64,000 bases of DNA, taken from NCBI GenBank assembly GCA_026874595.1, contig CM049320.1:44404714-44468713 (forward strand). Reading direction: 5' to 3'. Below are positions 24,352 through 36,655 of this stretch, piece after piece; the stretch's first letter is position 1; the number at the start of each line of letters is the position of its first letter. A program made the position numbers and the translations under genes. Source of the stretch: Sipunculus nudus (lineage: Eukaryota > Annelida > Sipuncula > Golfingiida > Sipunculidae). A model generated the notes under the pieces. It was not told the DNA's origin. It worked only from the letters and a program-made list of their open reading frames with translations, and did not search any database.

Positions 24352-27300
24352 ACAAAGTGAGAGAAGTGAAAGTGCTTTGCACACATTCTCTTTATGACAC
24401 AAGACACAATGAGATCAGAAGTGAGAGCAGTGTGCACACATTCTCTTTATGACACAAGAGACAATGAGATCAGAAGTGAGAGCAGTGTGCACACATTCTC
24501 TTTATGACACAAGACACAATGAGATCAGAAGTGAGAGAAGTGTGCACACATTCTATGTATGACACAAGACACAAGGAGGTCAGAAGTGAGAGCAGTGTGC
24601 TAGGGTTGGGACGATTACCGGTATACGGTGTTATAACAATGCCTGACAGCTACGGTTATCATACCGTCAACTTTCCTATTATCCTGATACCACAATATCA
24701 ATTTTTGTTCACGATTTTGGTTCACAAGCAAGCCCTTGAGGTTCAAAATAAATTTATTTCAAAGAATCACATTTATTTTCATAAACCACATGTATTTGAA
24801 TACACGCGTGTGGGTGGAACCGTGTGCTTACAGACTTCGGGATTAGTCGGAAATGTCCGGAAGTAGCAGAATGAATCAAAGAAAACAATAGCTTGAGAAT
24901 TTCGGGAGAAAATAACATTTATAACGAAAGAGCAATAAATACACATATTTATGCTTTTATTGCATGGAACGAAAATGTCAGCATAAAAGTGTAACCATTG
25001 AATCGAACATTTCATACGTGTTGCATAATTTGCCATATGGGATGGTATATTTAGCCATGATTGGTATGACACGCTCTCCATAAATTAGCCGGAATTCTCC
25101 GGCTTGTATGTAGCGATAGGAAAATGACGAAAAGTTCTGATAAGCGTGATTCGACGATGGGGGCAGGGCTTCCCGCGCCTCAAGCTTGCACACCTGCAGG
25201 ACTTTCATGCAACTTCCATCACTTAATGAGTCATTCTGTGGTACTGGCACAATAGGTATAAATGATATTAATAATTAACCCCTTGTATAAAGCCAAGACT
25301 TTATAGGTGGTTGTTATAAATATCATTATTGATGGCATATTAATGCAATTATATACAATTTAAAATATCGCGATATAACGGTATATCACGATAAAATGTG
25401 AATAATAATCATGATATCAAAAACCCATATCGTCCCAACACTACAGTGTGCACATATTCTCTTTATGACACAAAACACAAGTGAGATCAGAAGTGAGAGC
25501 AGTGTGCACACATTCTATGTATGACACAAGACACAATGAGATCAGAAGTGAGAGCAGTGTGCACACATTCTCTTTATGACACAAGACACAATGAGATCAG
25601 AAGTGAGAGCAGTGTGCACTCATTCTCTTTATGACACATGACACAATGAGATCAGAAGTGAGAGCAGTGTGCACACATTCTCTTTATGACACAAGAGACA
25701 ATGAGATCATAAGTGAGAGCAGTGTGCACACATTCTCTTTATGACACAAGACACAATGAGATCAGAAGTGAGAGCAGTGTGCACACATTCTCTTTATGAC
25801 ACAAGAGACAATGAGATCAGAAGTGAGAGCAGTGTGCACACATTCTCTTTATGACACAAGGCACAATGAGATCAGAAGTGAGAGCAGTGTGCACACATTC
25901 TCTTTATGACACAAGAGACAATGAGATCAGAAGTGAGAGCAGTGTGCACACATTCTCTTTATGACACAAGACACAATGAGATCAGAAGTGAGAGCAGTGT
26001 GCACACATTCTCTTTATGACACAAGACACAATGAGATCAGAAGTGAGAGCAGTGTGCACACATTCTCTTTATGACACAAGACACAATGAGATCAGAAGTG
26101 AGAGCAGTGTGCACACATTCTCTTTATGACACAAGACACAATGAGATCAGAAGTGAGAGCAGTGTGCACACATTCTCTTTATGACACAAGAGACAATGAG
26201 GCCAGAAGTGAGAGCAGTGTGCAAACATTCTCTTTATGACACAAGACACAATCAGATCAGAAGTGAGAGCAGTGTGCACACATTTTTCTTTATGACACAA
26301 GAGACAATGAGGCCAGAAGTGAGAGCAGTGTGCACACATTCTCTTTATGACACAAGAAACAATGAGATCAGAAGTGAGAGCAGTGTGCACACTTTCTCTT
26401 TATGACACAAGAGACAATGAGATCAGAAGTGAGAGCAGTGTGCACACATTCTCTTTATGACACAAGAGACAATGAGATCAGAAGTGAGAGCAGTGTGCAC
26501 ACATTCTCTTTATGAAACAAGACACAATGAGATCAGAAGTGAGAGCAGTGTGCACACATTCTCTTTATGACACAAGAAACAATGAGATCAGAAGTGAGGG
26601 CAGTGTGCACACAATTCTCTGTATGACATGAGACAATGAGATCAGAAGTGAGAGCAGTGTGCACACATTCCCTGTATGACATAGGAGACAATGAGATCAG
26701 AAGTGAGAGCAGTGTGCACACTATCCCTGTATGGCACAAGAGACAATGAGATCAGAAGTGAGAGCAGTGTGCACACATTCTCTGTATGACACAAGAGACA
26801 ATGAGATCAGAAGTGAGAGCAGTGTGCACACATTTTCTTTATGACACAAGACACAATGAGATCAGAAGTGAGAGCAGTGTGCACACATTCTCTTTATGAC
26901 ACAAGACACAATGAGATCAGAAGTAAGAGCAGTGTGCACACATTCTCTTTTGACACAAGACACAATGAGATCAGAAGTGAGGCCAGTGTGCACACATTCT
27001 CTGTATGACATGAGACAATGAGATCAGAAGTGAGAGCAGTGTGCACACATTCCCTGTATGACACAAGAGACAATGAGATCAGAAGTGAGCAGTTTGCACA
27101 CATTCCCTGTATGGCACAAGAGACAATGAGATCAGAAGTGAGAGCAGTGTGCACACATTCTCTGTATGACACAAGAGACAATTAGATCAGAAGTGAGAGA
27201 AGTGTGCACACATTCTCTATATGACACAAGAGACAATGAGATCAGAAGTGAGAGCAGTGTGCACACATTCTATGTACGACACGATACAGTGAGATCAGAA

Positions 27301-29266
27301 GTGTGAGCAGTATGCACACATTTTCTGTATGTCACAAGAGACAATGAGGCCAGAAGTGAGGGCAGTGTGCACACATTCTCTTTATTACACAAGAAACAAT
27401 GAGATCAGAAGTGAGAACAGTGTGCACACATTCTCTTTATGACACAAGACACAAGGAGGTCAAAAGTGAGAGCAGTGTGCACACATTCTCTTTATGACAC
27501 AAGACACAATGAGATCAGAGGTGAGAGCAGTGTGCACACATTCTCTTTATGACACAAGAAACAATGAGATCAGAAGTGAGAGCAGTGTGCACACGTTCTC
27601 TTTATGACACAAGAAACAATGAGATCAGAAGTGAGAACAGTGTGCACACATTCTCTTTATGACACAAGACCCAATGAGGCCAGAAGTGAGAGCAGTGTGC
27701 ACACATTCTCTTTATGACACAAGAGACAATTAGATCAGAGGTGAGAGCAGTCTGCACACATTCTCTGTATGACACAAGAGACAATGAGATCAGAAGTGTG
27801 AGCAGTGTGCACACATTCTATGTATGACACAAGAGACAATCAGATCAGAAGTGAGAGCAGTGTGCACACATTCTCTTTATGACACAAGACACAATGAGAT
27901 CAGAAGTAAGAGCAGTGTGCACACATTCTCTTTATGACACAAGACACAATGAGATCAGAAGTGAGAGCAGTGTGCACACATTCTCTTTATGACACAAGAG
28001 ACAAGGAGGTCAGAAGTGAGAGCAGTGTGCACACATTCTCTTTATGACACAAGACACAGTGAGATCAGAAGTGAGAGCAGTGTGCACACATTCTCTTTAT
28101 GACACAAGACACAATGAGATCAGAAGTGAGGGCAGTGTGCACACATTCTCTGTATGACATGAGACAATGAGATCAGAAGTGAGAGCAGTGTGCACACATT
28201 CCCTGTATGACACAAGAGACAATGAGGTCAGAAGTGAGAGCAGTGTGCACACATTTATTTATGACACAAGACACAATCAGATCAGAAGTGAGAGCAGTGT
28301 GCACACATTATCTTTATGACACAAGACACAAGGAGGTCAGAAGTGAGAGCAGTTTGCACACATTCTCTTTATGACACAAGACACAATGAGATCAGAAGTG
28401 AGAGCAGTGTGCACACATTCTCTTTATGACACAAGACACAATGAGATCAGAAGTGAGGGCAGTGTGCACACATTCTCTGTATGACATGAGACAATGAGAT
28501 CAGAAGTGAGAGCAGTGTGCACACATTCCCTGTATGACACAGAGACAATGAGATCAGAAGTGAGAGCAGTGTGCACACATTCTTTTTATGACACAAGACA
28601 CAATGAGATCAGAAGTGAGAGCAGTGTGCACACATTCTCTTTATGACACAAGACACAATGAGATCAGAAGTGAGAGCAGTGTGCACACATTCTCTTTATG
28701 ACACAAGACACAATGAGATCAGAAGTGAGAGCAGTGTGCACACATTCTCTTTTGACACAAGACACAATGAGATCAGAAGTGAGAGCAGTGTGTACACATT
28801 CTCTGTATGGCATGAGACAATGAGATCAGAAGTGAGAGCAGTGTGCACACATTCTCTTTTGACACAAGACACAATGAGATCAGAAGTGAGAGCAGTGTGT
28901 ACACATTCTCTGTATGGCATGAGACAATGAGATCAGAAGTGAGAGCAGTGTGCACACATTCCCTGTATGGCACAAGAGACAATGAGATCAGAAGTGAGAG
29001 CAGTTTGCACACATTCTCTGTATGACACAAGAGACAATGAGATCAGAAGTGAGAGAAGTGTGCACACATTCTCTATATGACACAACAGACAATGAGATCA
29101 GAAGTGAGAGCAGTGTGCACACATTTTCTGTACAACACGATACAGTGAGATCAGAAGTGTGAGCAGTGTGCACACATTTTCTGTATGACACAAGAGACGA
29201 TGTGATCAGAAATGAGAGCAGTGTGCACACATTCTCTGTATGACACAAGACAATGAGATCAGAAGA
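24352..29266. repeat. 55-bp satellite array (about 74 units), interrupted by one insertion
   Basis: The 55-bp unit contains ATGAGATCAGAAGTGAGAGC, AGTGTGCACACATTC and TTTATGACACAAGACACA. Each unit carries the palindrome GTGTGCACAC. Units are highly similar, and the sharpest variation lies in CTTTAT/CTGTAT and in the number of ACA. Since 55 is not a multiple of 3, the many open stretches on both strands are by-products. The array is broken by an element at 24601-25443. Confidence 0.95.
24601..25443. mobile_element. hAT-like non-autonomous element (843 bp) with 8-bp target duplication
   Basis: Ends are TAGGGTTGGGACGAT and ATCGTCCCAACACTA, inverted with one mismatch. The flanking CAGTGTGC (24593-24600 and 25444-25451) is duplicated and is part of the 55-bp satellite unit, so the insertion is exact. 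TIR form and 8-bp duplications are typical of the hAT superfamily. Internal ORFs (for example 24978-25250, - strand) do not resemble a transposase. Confidence 0.85.
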
Positions 29267-30564
29267 AGATTTTAAATGTATACAAAAATGTTTTACCTAC
29301 ACTGTATTTAAAAGAATCTTTAAACCACACTGTAAACTTGCCACATAATAATTGGACGATTTTATTTTAAATGTATACAAGAATGTTTAACCCACACTGT
29401 ACACTTGCCACTTAATAATGGGAAGATTTCATTTTAGATGTGTACAAGAACATTTTACCCACTCTGTACACTTGCTACTTAATAATGGGAAGATTTTATT
29501 TTAGATGTGTACAAGAACATTTTACCCACACTGTACACTTGCCACTTAATAAGTGGAAGATTTTATTTAAAATGTATACAAGAATGTTTAACCCTCACTG
29601 TACACTTGCCACAAAATAATGGGAAGATTGTATTTTAAATGTATACAAGAATGTTTAACCCACACTGTACACTTGCCACTTAATAATGGGAAGATTTCAT
29701 TTTAGATGTGTACAAGAACATTTTACCCACACTGTACACTTGCCACTTAATAAGTGGAAGATTTTATTTAAAATGTATACAAGAATGTTTAACCCTCACT
29801 GTACACTTGCCACAAAATAATGGGAAGATTGTATTTTAAATGTATACAAGAATGTTTAACCCACACTGTACACTTGCCACTTAATAATGGGAAGATTTCA
29901 TTTTAGATGTGTACAAGAACATTTTACCCACACTGTACACTTGCCACTTAATAAGTGGAAGATTTTATTTAAAATGTATACAAGAATGTTTAACCCTCAC
30001 TGTACACTTGCCACAAAATAATGGGAAGATTGTATTTTAAATGTATACAAGAATGTTTAACCCACTCTGTACACTTGCTACTTAATAATGGGAAGATTTT
30101 ATTTTAGATGTGTACAAGAACATTTTACCCACACTGTACACTTGCCACTTAATAAGTGGAAGATTTTATTTAAAATGTATACAAGAATGTTTAACCCTCA
30201 CTGTACACTTGCCACAAAATAATGGGAAGATTTTATTTTAAATGTATACAAGAATGTTTAACCCTCACTGTACACTTGCCACAAAATAATTGGAAGATTT
30301 TATTTTAAATGTATACAAGAATGTTTAACCCTCACTGTACACTGGCCACAAAATAATTGGAAGATTTTATTTTAAATGTATACAAGAATGTTTCACCCAC
30401 ACTGTACACTTGCCACTTAATAATGGGAAGATTTTATTTTAGATGTGTACAAGAACATTTTACCCTCAATGTACACTTGCCACTTAATAAGTGGAAGATT
30501 TTATTTAAATGTATACAAGAATTATAAACCCAAACTGTACACTTTCCACATAGTTATGGAAAGA
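29267..30564. repeat. 67-bp satellite array with 201-bp higher-order units
   Basis: The unit is about 67 bp: GGAAGATTTTATTTTAAATG, TATACAAGAATGTTTAACCC, ACACTGTACACTTGCCAC and TTAATAAT. From about 29485 to 30230 three variants (GATTTCATTTTAGATGTG, AGTGGAAGATTTTATTTAAA, GGGAAGATTGTATTTTAAAT) repeat in fixed order with a 201-bp period (for example 29688 to 29889). The array follows the 55-bp satellite without a gap. Confidence 0.9.
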
Positions 30565-31871
30565 TTTCTTTCATATTATAAATATACATAGGCATGGGTT
30601 ATGGGATGATGTATATTTAAATTGGGGTCATGACCTTTCCTGTGAGAGTGCCCTTGACCTTGAATATTGCCATATATGATGAAAATCTCACAAAATCATG
30701 AATATCTCAATAAGGGATGCATGGATTTGTCCAAAAATAAAATTGCCCGAAGATCTTGGATAGCTTTGTCTTCTGTGGAAGACAGATGTCTTTTTCTTGT
30801 TTTTGCCCCTTATAATACCTCATCTTTGCCGCTTGACAGTACTGTGAGCATTAGAAGTCTTAAACTAATGGACAAATTGGGCTGAAATTGTGCATGTCCA
30901 TTGATCTTGGATACCTCCACCTTGTATTCAAGACTGGTGGCGCTGTCTGCAATTGTAAATGAGTTGCGTCCATCTGTAGGTTTGCTTTCGGTGAAAATTG
31001 CTCATATCTCCCGGATGGTTCAAGGTATTGGTCTGAAATTTGGCATGTCCATCCAGCTTGTAAAGTTTTCTAGTAAGTCAGACAGATGGCGCCACCTAAC
31101 TTTCTGTTTTTGTAGAATAAATAAATGCCATTTTCTGAGGAGTGATTTGCCCTATTGGCATGAAAATGTGCATATTCATAGATCTTGGACTCCTCCATCT
31201 TGTACTTAAGACTGGTGGCACCATCTGCAATTGTTTTGGCGTTGTGTCCATCTGTACATGTGCTCTGGGTGAAAATTGCTCATATCTCCAGAGTGGATCA
31301 AGGATTTGGTCTGAAATTTAGCATGTCCATCCATTTTGGAAAGTTTTTTTGTAAACCAGACAGGGTGCCACCTATCTTCCCTTTTCTGTAAAATAGATTA
31401 ATGCTCTTTTCTGAGGAGTTATTTGACCTATTGGCCTGAAATTGTGCATATCCATAGATCTTGGACTCCTTTATCTTGTACTCAAGACTAGTGGTGCTTT
31501 CAGCAATCATTTTGGCGTTGTGTCCATCTGTACATGTGCTTTGGGTGAAAATTGCTCATGTCTCTGGAGTGGTTCAAGGTATTGGTCTTTAATTTGGCAT
31601 GTCTATCCATTTTGGAAAAATTTCTCGTAATCCAGACAGGCTGTGCCACCTACCTTCCTGTTTCCAAAAAAATAAATGCTCTTTTCTCAAGAGTGATTCA
31701 TCATATTGGCTCCCATATTTGGTGAAAGATATTGTTTCTCAAGTTGATAAATGGAAGAAACTATAGTAGCTTGCCAGTATGTGCTGGAGAAGATGGGGGG
31801 CCTATTCTTAAAGGGGGGGGGGTTAATTGTCTGGGGATACTATCTCACCTGTGGAGCTAAGAAATATATAG
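30565..31871 (+). mobile_element. Family B element, copy 2 (5'-truncated), with Z modules
   Basis: It starts inside an X module (ATATACATAGGCATGGGTTA) and continues with about three Z modules of roughly 280 bp (GATCTTGGACTCCTCCATCT, CAAGACTGGTGGC, TGTCCATCTG). It ends with a G-run, TGTCTGGGGATACTATC and AAGAAATATATAG, then TTTT. The CTAG end is mutated to ATAG. It sits inside the 67-bp array: one partial unit follows at 31872-31905. Confidence 0.55.
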
Positions 31872-31905
31872 TTTTAAATGTATACAAAAATGTTTAACCC
31901 ACACC
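31872..31905 (+). repeat. Isolated partial unit of the 67-bp satellite next to the splice acceptor
   Basis: TTTTAAATGTATACAAAAAT then GTTTAACCCACAC matches the satellite unit of 29267-30564, and in particular its first, most diverged unit. It lies 10 bp before the acceptor AG of the terminal exon. Confidence 0.75.
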
Positions 31906-31915
31906 TTATTTTCAG

Positions 31916-32116
31916 GTTGAAGACAAATGTAGACAGACCTTGCATTCAGAAGATATGAAGCGAGTTAAGCTGAGACAGCTGGTCAGTCAAGGCCTTGGTG
32001 ATGTTAATAGCTGTAAACAAGCATTAGTGTGCAGTGGCTGGAACCTGACAGCAGCCACTAGCTATCTGATTGCCCATCCCCCAGACCAGGCCTCCCCAGA
32101 GTGCATTGATGTGTAA
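31916..32116 (+). CDS. Terminal exon of the ACK/TNK2-like gene: UBA-like domain and stop
   Basis: The exon begins after acceptor CCTTATTTTCAG (ending 31915) and runs 66 codons to TAA at 32114-32116. Residues about 16-52 look like a UBA three-helix bundle: RVKLRQLVSQGLGDVNSC, then KQALVCSGWNLTAATSYLI. The spacing of Leu, Gly-Leu, Cys/Ala-Leu and the GWNL..A..YL pattern matches the C-terminal UBA of ACK1/TNK2, which binds ubiquitin and controls turnover of the kinase and EGFR. The tail after it is short (AHPPDQASPECIDV). With the two upstream exons it completes 508 codons of tail within this window. Another UBA protein with a long disordered tail is possible, since the kinase domain is not visible. 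Confidence 0.82.
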   Translation, partial: VEDKCRQTLHSEDMKRVKLRQLVSQGLGDVNSCKQALVCSGWNLTAATSYLIAHPPDQASPECIDV

Positions 32117-33020
32117 ATAACAAAAGTCATATCTGTGACTAGTACTGTGTGCCCATTCTGTGACCAGTACTGTGTGCCCATTCATGTGAATAGTACTGTG
32201 TGCCCATCAGGTGACCAGTACTCTGTGCACATCATGTGAATAGTACTGTGTACCCATCATGTGCTCAGTACTGTGTGCCCATCATGTGTTCAGTACTGTG
32301 TGCCCATCATGTGATCAGTACTGTGTGCCCATCATGTGCTCATTACTGTGTGCCCATCATGTGCTCATTACTGTGTGCCCATCATGTGCTCAGTACTGTG
32401 TGCCCATCATGTGCTCAGTACTGTGTGCCCATCATGTGCTCAGTACTGTGTGCCCATCATGTGCTCAGTACTGTGTGCCCATCATGTGCTCAGTACTGTG
32501 TGCCCATCATGTGCTCAGCACTGTGTGCCCATCATGTGATCAGTACTGTGTGCCCATCATGTGCTCAGTACTGTGTGCCCTTCATGTGATCAGTACTGTG
32601 TGCCCATCATGTGATCAGTACTGTGTGCTCATCATGTGCTCAGTACTGTGTGCCCATCATGTGCACAGTACTGTGTGCCCACCATGTGCTCAGTACTGTG
32701 TGCCCATCATGTGCTCAGTACGGTGTGCCCATCATGTGATCAGCACTGTGTGCCCATCATGTGCTCAGTACTGTGTGCCCATCATGTGCTCAGTACTGTG
32801 TGCCCATCATGTGCTCACTACTGTGTGCCCATCATGTGATCAGTACTGTGATCCCATCATGTGCTCAGTACTGTGTGCCCATCATGTGCTCAGTACTGTG
32901 TGCCCATCATGTGATCAGTACTGTGTGCCCATCATGTGATCAGTTCTGTGTGCTCAGTACAGTGTGCCCATCATGTTCCAACAAAGTGCTGTTATTAATA
33001 AAGGTTGACTCTGCTCTTTA
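32117..33020 (+). other. Likely 3' UTR of the ACK/TNK2-like gene, with a polyadenylation signal
   Basis: The UTR begins after the TAA at 32114-32116. It is almost entirely a 25-bp array, followed by unique sequence with AATAAA at 32997-33002 and a T-rich stretch. Later signals exist (for example around 34927), so the mature end is uncertain. Confidence 0.5.
32134..32975. repeat. 25-bp tandem array (about 33 units) in the putative 3' UTR
   Basis: The 25-bp unit reads CAGTACTGTGTGCCCATCAT then GTGCT or GTGAT. The first units (to about 32255) are diverged; the centre is nearly uniform. Each unit holds the palindrome CAGTACTG. Three units make 75 bp without stops in some frames, which explains long Cys/His/Val-rich open stretches that I do not consider genes. 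Confidence 0.95.
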
Positions 33021-33740
33021 GCCTGCCAAGAAAATTATCTTCCAAAGACATTTTTGGTGAAGAATGTTCATGATTTTTTAATGATAATGAATTTTAATGA
33101 CTTTTGTTGCATTTATGACTATGTTGTGCTGCAGGGGCAGAATTGCCAACTGTTAGGATGAAACATTTGCATTTGTTATGAATATTTTGCATGTTTTATA
33201 TTATATGTAACACTAATGTGGTCATGTTGTTTGTGCTTTTTGTAATACAATGTTGTGCATTGTATAACAGGGATTGTTAATATGATACTTAGCTGTGGCC
33301 ATTTTTTATTGGCCATTTGAGATGTTCTCTCATCAAGCAGCATTCAGTCTTTTTTTTCTCATTCATAAAATATGGCAACTCAAAGTGTCTAGTAGAATCT
33401 CTGATACTTTAGATGTAACTTTGATATCTTAATGCTTTTCTGTGTGATCAATAACATTAACATCTTTCACTTTATATACATTACGTATGTTTTAAATACA
33501 TGTATACTCAGTTGATACTCCATACGTTAGTCATGTCAGACATGGTAATATACCAGTGAGTTGGTTAAGTGGCAGGACATTATGACCATCCTGTGTCCTG
33601 GTGGGTGAAGTGGCAGAACATTATAACCATTCTGTGCACTGGGTGGTGGATAGATATTTCAGACATGGACTTCTATTTACAGTGAGAATATTTATTATTT
33701 TGACTTTCTAGACCAAGGCGCTTTAGATATACCTTTTTAT
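33021..33740 (+). other. Unassigned AT-rich sequence downstream of the gene
   Basis: No repeat family, ORF or RNA gene was recognised. It may include the distal part of the 3' UTR if the AATAAA at 32997 is not used. Confidence 0.4.
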
Positions 33741-34773
33741 TAGCCCTCAGCCCTTAGGCTGATGGGCTATTGTCGTCACCGAAGCTGTCTGTCTGTCCGT
33801 CCGTCCGGCGTCCGTTAACTTTTACCTTGTGAGCGGGATATCTTGAAAAGGATTCACCGTCAGAATTTTATTTCCTCATTAAAGATGTATATCGACAAAA
33901 TCTCGGTCAAGTTCGAAGATGGGTGACCTTGACCTATTTTTGTACATTTTAGAGCTGATTATAGAAAAACACTTAGATGCTAATTACTCAGGAACCATTT
34001 GGTGGATTTTCACAAAACTTACTATGATTATTGGGACTTATAATCTGTACCTGCTACACAAGTTTGGTGGCGCCACCTACAATATCTGATTTTAAATGAA
34101 TTTTTAATCGGATTTTTCAACTTTGGGCTTGTGAGCGGAATATCTCTAAAAGGATTCACTGTAGGAATTTTATTTTTCGGTGAAGATGTATATTGACAAA
34201 ATCTCGGTCAAGTTTGAAGATTGGTGACCTTGACCTATTTTTCTAAGTTTTAGAGCTGATTATAGAAAAAACATTTAGAAGCTTATTTCTCAGGAACCAT
34301 TGGCTGGATTTTCACAATACTTACTATGGTCATAGGGAGTGATGGTCTGTAACTGCTGCACAAGTTTGGGGGCACCACCTGCGATTTCTGATTTTTAATG
34401 AATTTTTCTTGGATTTTACAACTTTGGCCTTGTGAGCAGGATATCTCTAAAAAGATTCACAATAGGAATTTTATTTCTTTGGTGTAGATGTATATCGACA
34501 AAATCTCGGTCAAGTTCGAAGATCGGTGACATTGACCTACTTTTCAAGGTCACAGAGCTGATAATAGAATAAAACTTAGAAGCTTATTTTTCAGGAAGCA
34601 TTTGGTGGATTGTTATAAATCATGGTACATACCTCTCACTTTTAAATTTATAACTGAGACATGTACAGATATACATCAATGTGAGAACAGATATTTAGTA
34701 CTTGTTACTGTTACCACCTCTAAACACTGTTCTTTTGGCTGAGGGCTTTTGTCAGCTTCTGCTGATATTCTAG
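33741..34773 (+). mobile_element. Family E element (about 1.03 kb), Helentron-like
   Basis: The 5' hairpin (33741-33769) has arms TAGCCCTCAGCC and GGCTGATGGGCTA. It is followed by (TGTC)n/(CGTC)n text and three internal modules of about 301 bp starting at about 33827, 34130 and 34430 (TGTGAGCGGGATATC, ATTCACCGTCAGAATTTTAT, CAAAATCTCGGTCAAGTTCG). The 3' end has GGCTGAGGGCT (inverted to the 5' end), hairpin GTCAGCTTCTGCTGAT, ATT and CTAG (34770-34773), then TT. GGTGGCGCCACC is at 34067-34078. Confidence 0.65.
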
Positions 34774-36655
34774 TTGAATGATGTCACATTACAGCCAGGT
34801 TTGTATTATAGGGTTCCATAAACTGGGATTATTGATATGGATTAATATTAGATGAATCATCTCTTACTATTATAAATATGCATGTGATTCATTAACTTAT
34901 TATTGTTTCAATTTTTTGCAAATTTAATAAATATTTTGGGGTTTATGGCAGTTGCTGGATCACGGTCAATATTTGAAATAAGGTAGATCATAATGCATTG
35001 AAGCTGTTCTTTTATTAAACTGCCTAATGGACTGCAGAAAAGATAACATCACCCAGCCTGGTTATAAACAGTCCTTAGACATAGATTCAAATATATTTAT
35101 GTTACCTACTATATTTCACCGTCAAATTTATCTTTGTCACAACCTTAAAAGCATTTTGTTGAGTCTTAAAATTCTTATTTCGTGTTTTAAAATGCTGTCA
35201 ATATTTGGTATTTCCTGTATTTGAAAATGATTTCGAAAAATCATGTCACCCCATTATCATTTCATTTTTGCTTGATAGCCACACAGAGTTAATAAAATAT
35301 TTAGATATTTAAATAGTTACAGAGTCCTGTATATATGTCACAGAGACTTTGATTTAAAATTTTAAAAGCAGTGTATTGTGTTGTTCAGCCTCTATTGAAG
35401 ATAATAACATGAACACAAGTAAGATATTAAAAGAATTATGCTTGAAATGATCAAAACAAGTATCAAAAAACAACACTAGGATTTATGAAAAATAAGAAAT
35501 TAGGATTAATAAACTGTGATAAAAAAACATAAAGAAAAATTTAATTATAATCTTTGTTCATCATCACCATAGTTTTCAGTGGTTAAATTTCCCGTTTAAT
35601 AAAAATAAATCTTCTCTTTTTCAATGGTTCACCCTTTCCATATTTTGTTTCTCACAATAAAATGCCCTTAAAAACAAAATTGCCTATTCCAACAGGTAAA
35701 CGTATTATATTTAAATTAATATTTTGAACCCATTATTAATCTCTCTCACTAATCCTCACCTATTGAGCCTTATTAAACTTTCCAGGCCGAAAGGCCCTCC
35801 CGTGCAAATAGGCCGGTCAGGAGCATCGTCGTCCAAAAACCTGTGTCTGAATCCTCTCCCAATGATTCTGGGCTGATGCTGAGTGATTATCAGGCATATC
35901 TTTTCATATCCCATCATATCTGTTTATCAGAAGAAACATCGTTATCATGTAGTAACACTAAGTATTGTCTACATAGTTATGTACGTGTTTACAAGATAAG
36001 TTGTTCAGTGTACAGTTTAAGCATAAGTTTATTTTGTGAAGAATGATTTATTTTTTGAAGACCACACATATTCTGTGGTTCCATTCTTCTTGTGTATAGT
36101 TTTAGTAGGTGTAAGGTTTTGTAAATGACATGACAGTAATTGTGCATATCTAAGAAGACTTGATACAGCCGTGCTGGTATCGGAGATGGTGCTACAGTTT
36201 CTGCTTCTTTAAAATTTTGTTTATTACATAGAAGTATCTTATTTTTTTTTTAATTTTAAAATACAAAGAAACTAGATATTTTTTGCCCAGATTTCCAATA
36301 CTGATAATTAGATTGTCCCGTTATACTAGTATTACTGTAGCAGTACACACATGCTGGAATACCCTACATAATAACTCTATGCAGAGACGGATACCGAGTC
36401 TAATGCTCTCACAAAGGAATACAAAGAAATTGAATGTTGTATTTTAATGACTTTGAGTCAGGGGACTGTTGTACTAGTCCTTCCGCCACAGCCATAGACA
36501 AATCATGTTTGCATAATAACTAAAAACGTGTGATGGATCTCCTTCAAAATTTTAGTATGCATAAAGGTAAACGCCAAAACAAATGGAAAGTTACTGTGAT
36601 TTCAGCAGACAAAGCAGACCGGAAACGAGCAAGATAATTAAATACACAAAATTTC
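34774..36655 (+). other. Unassigned AT-rich sequence
   Basis: I see no supported gene or known repeat here. A short GC-rich patch with GGCCGAAAGGCC occurs at about 35785. Open stretches are short and without recognisable motifs. Confidence 0.4.

Noticed and set aside
24352-29266. Many open reading frames on both strands in the 55-bp satellite
   Set aside because: They repeat the same peptide words (for example CAHCSHFWPH) in shifting frames and are explained by the tandem unit.
24352-30564. CRISPR-like regular repeats
   Set aside because: The units are contiguous tandem repeats without unique spacers, no cas genes are present, and the window is eukaryotic.
32236-33021. Long open reading frames (up to 226 codons) rich in Cys, His and Val in the 25-bp array
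   Set aside because: The frames arise because the 25-bp unit lacks stops in the read direction. All three + frames stay open and give the same peptide words, there is no codon bias, and the region fits a 3' UTR.
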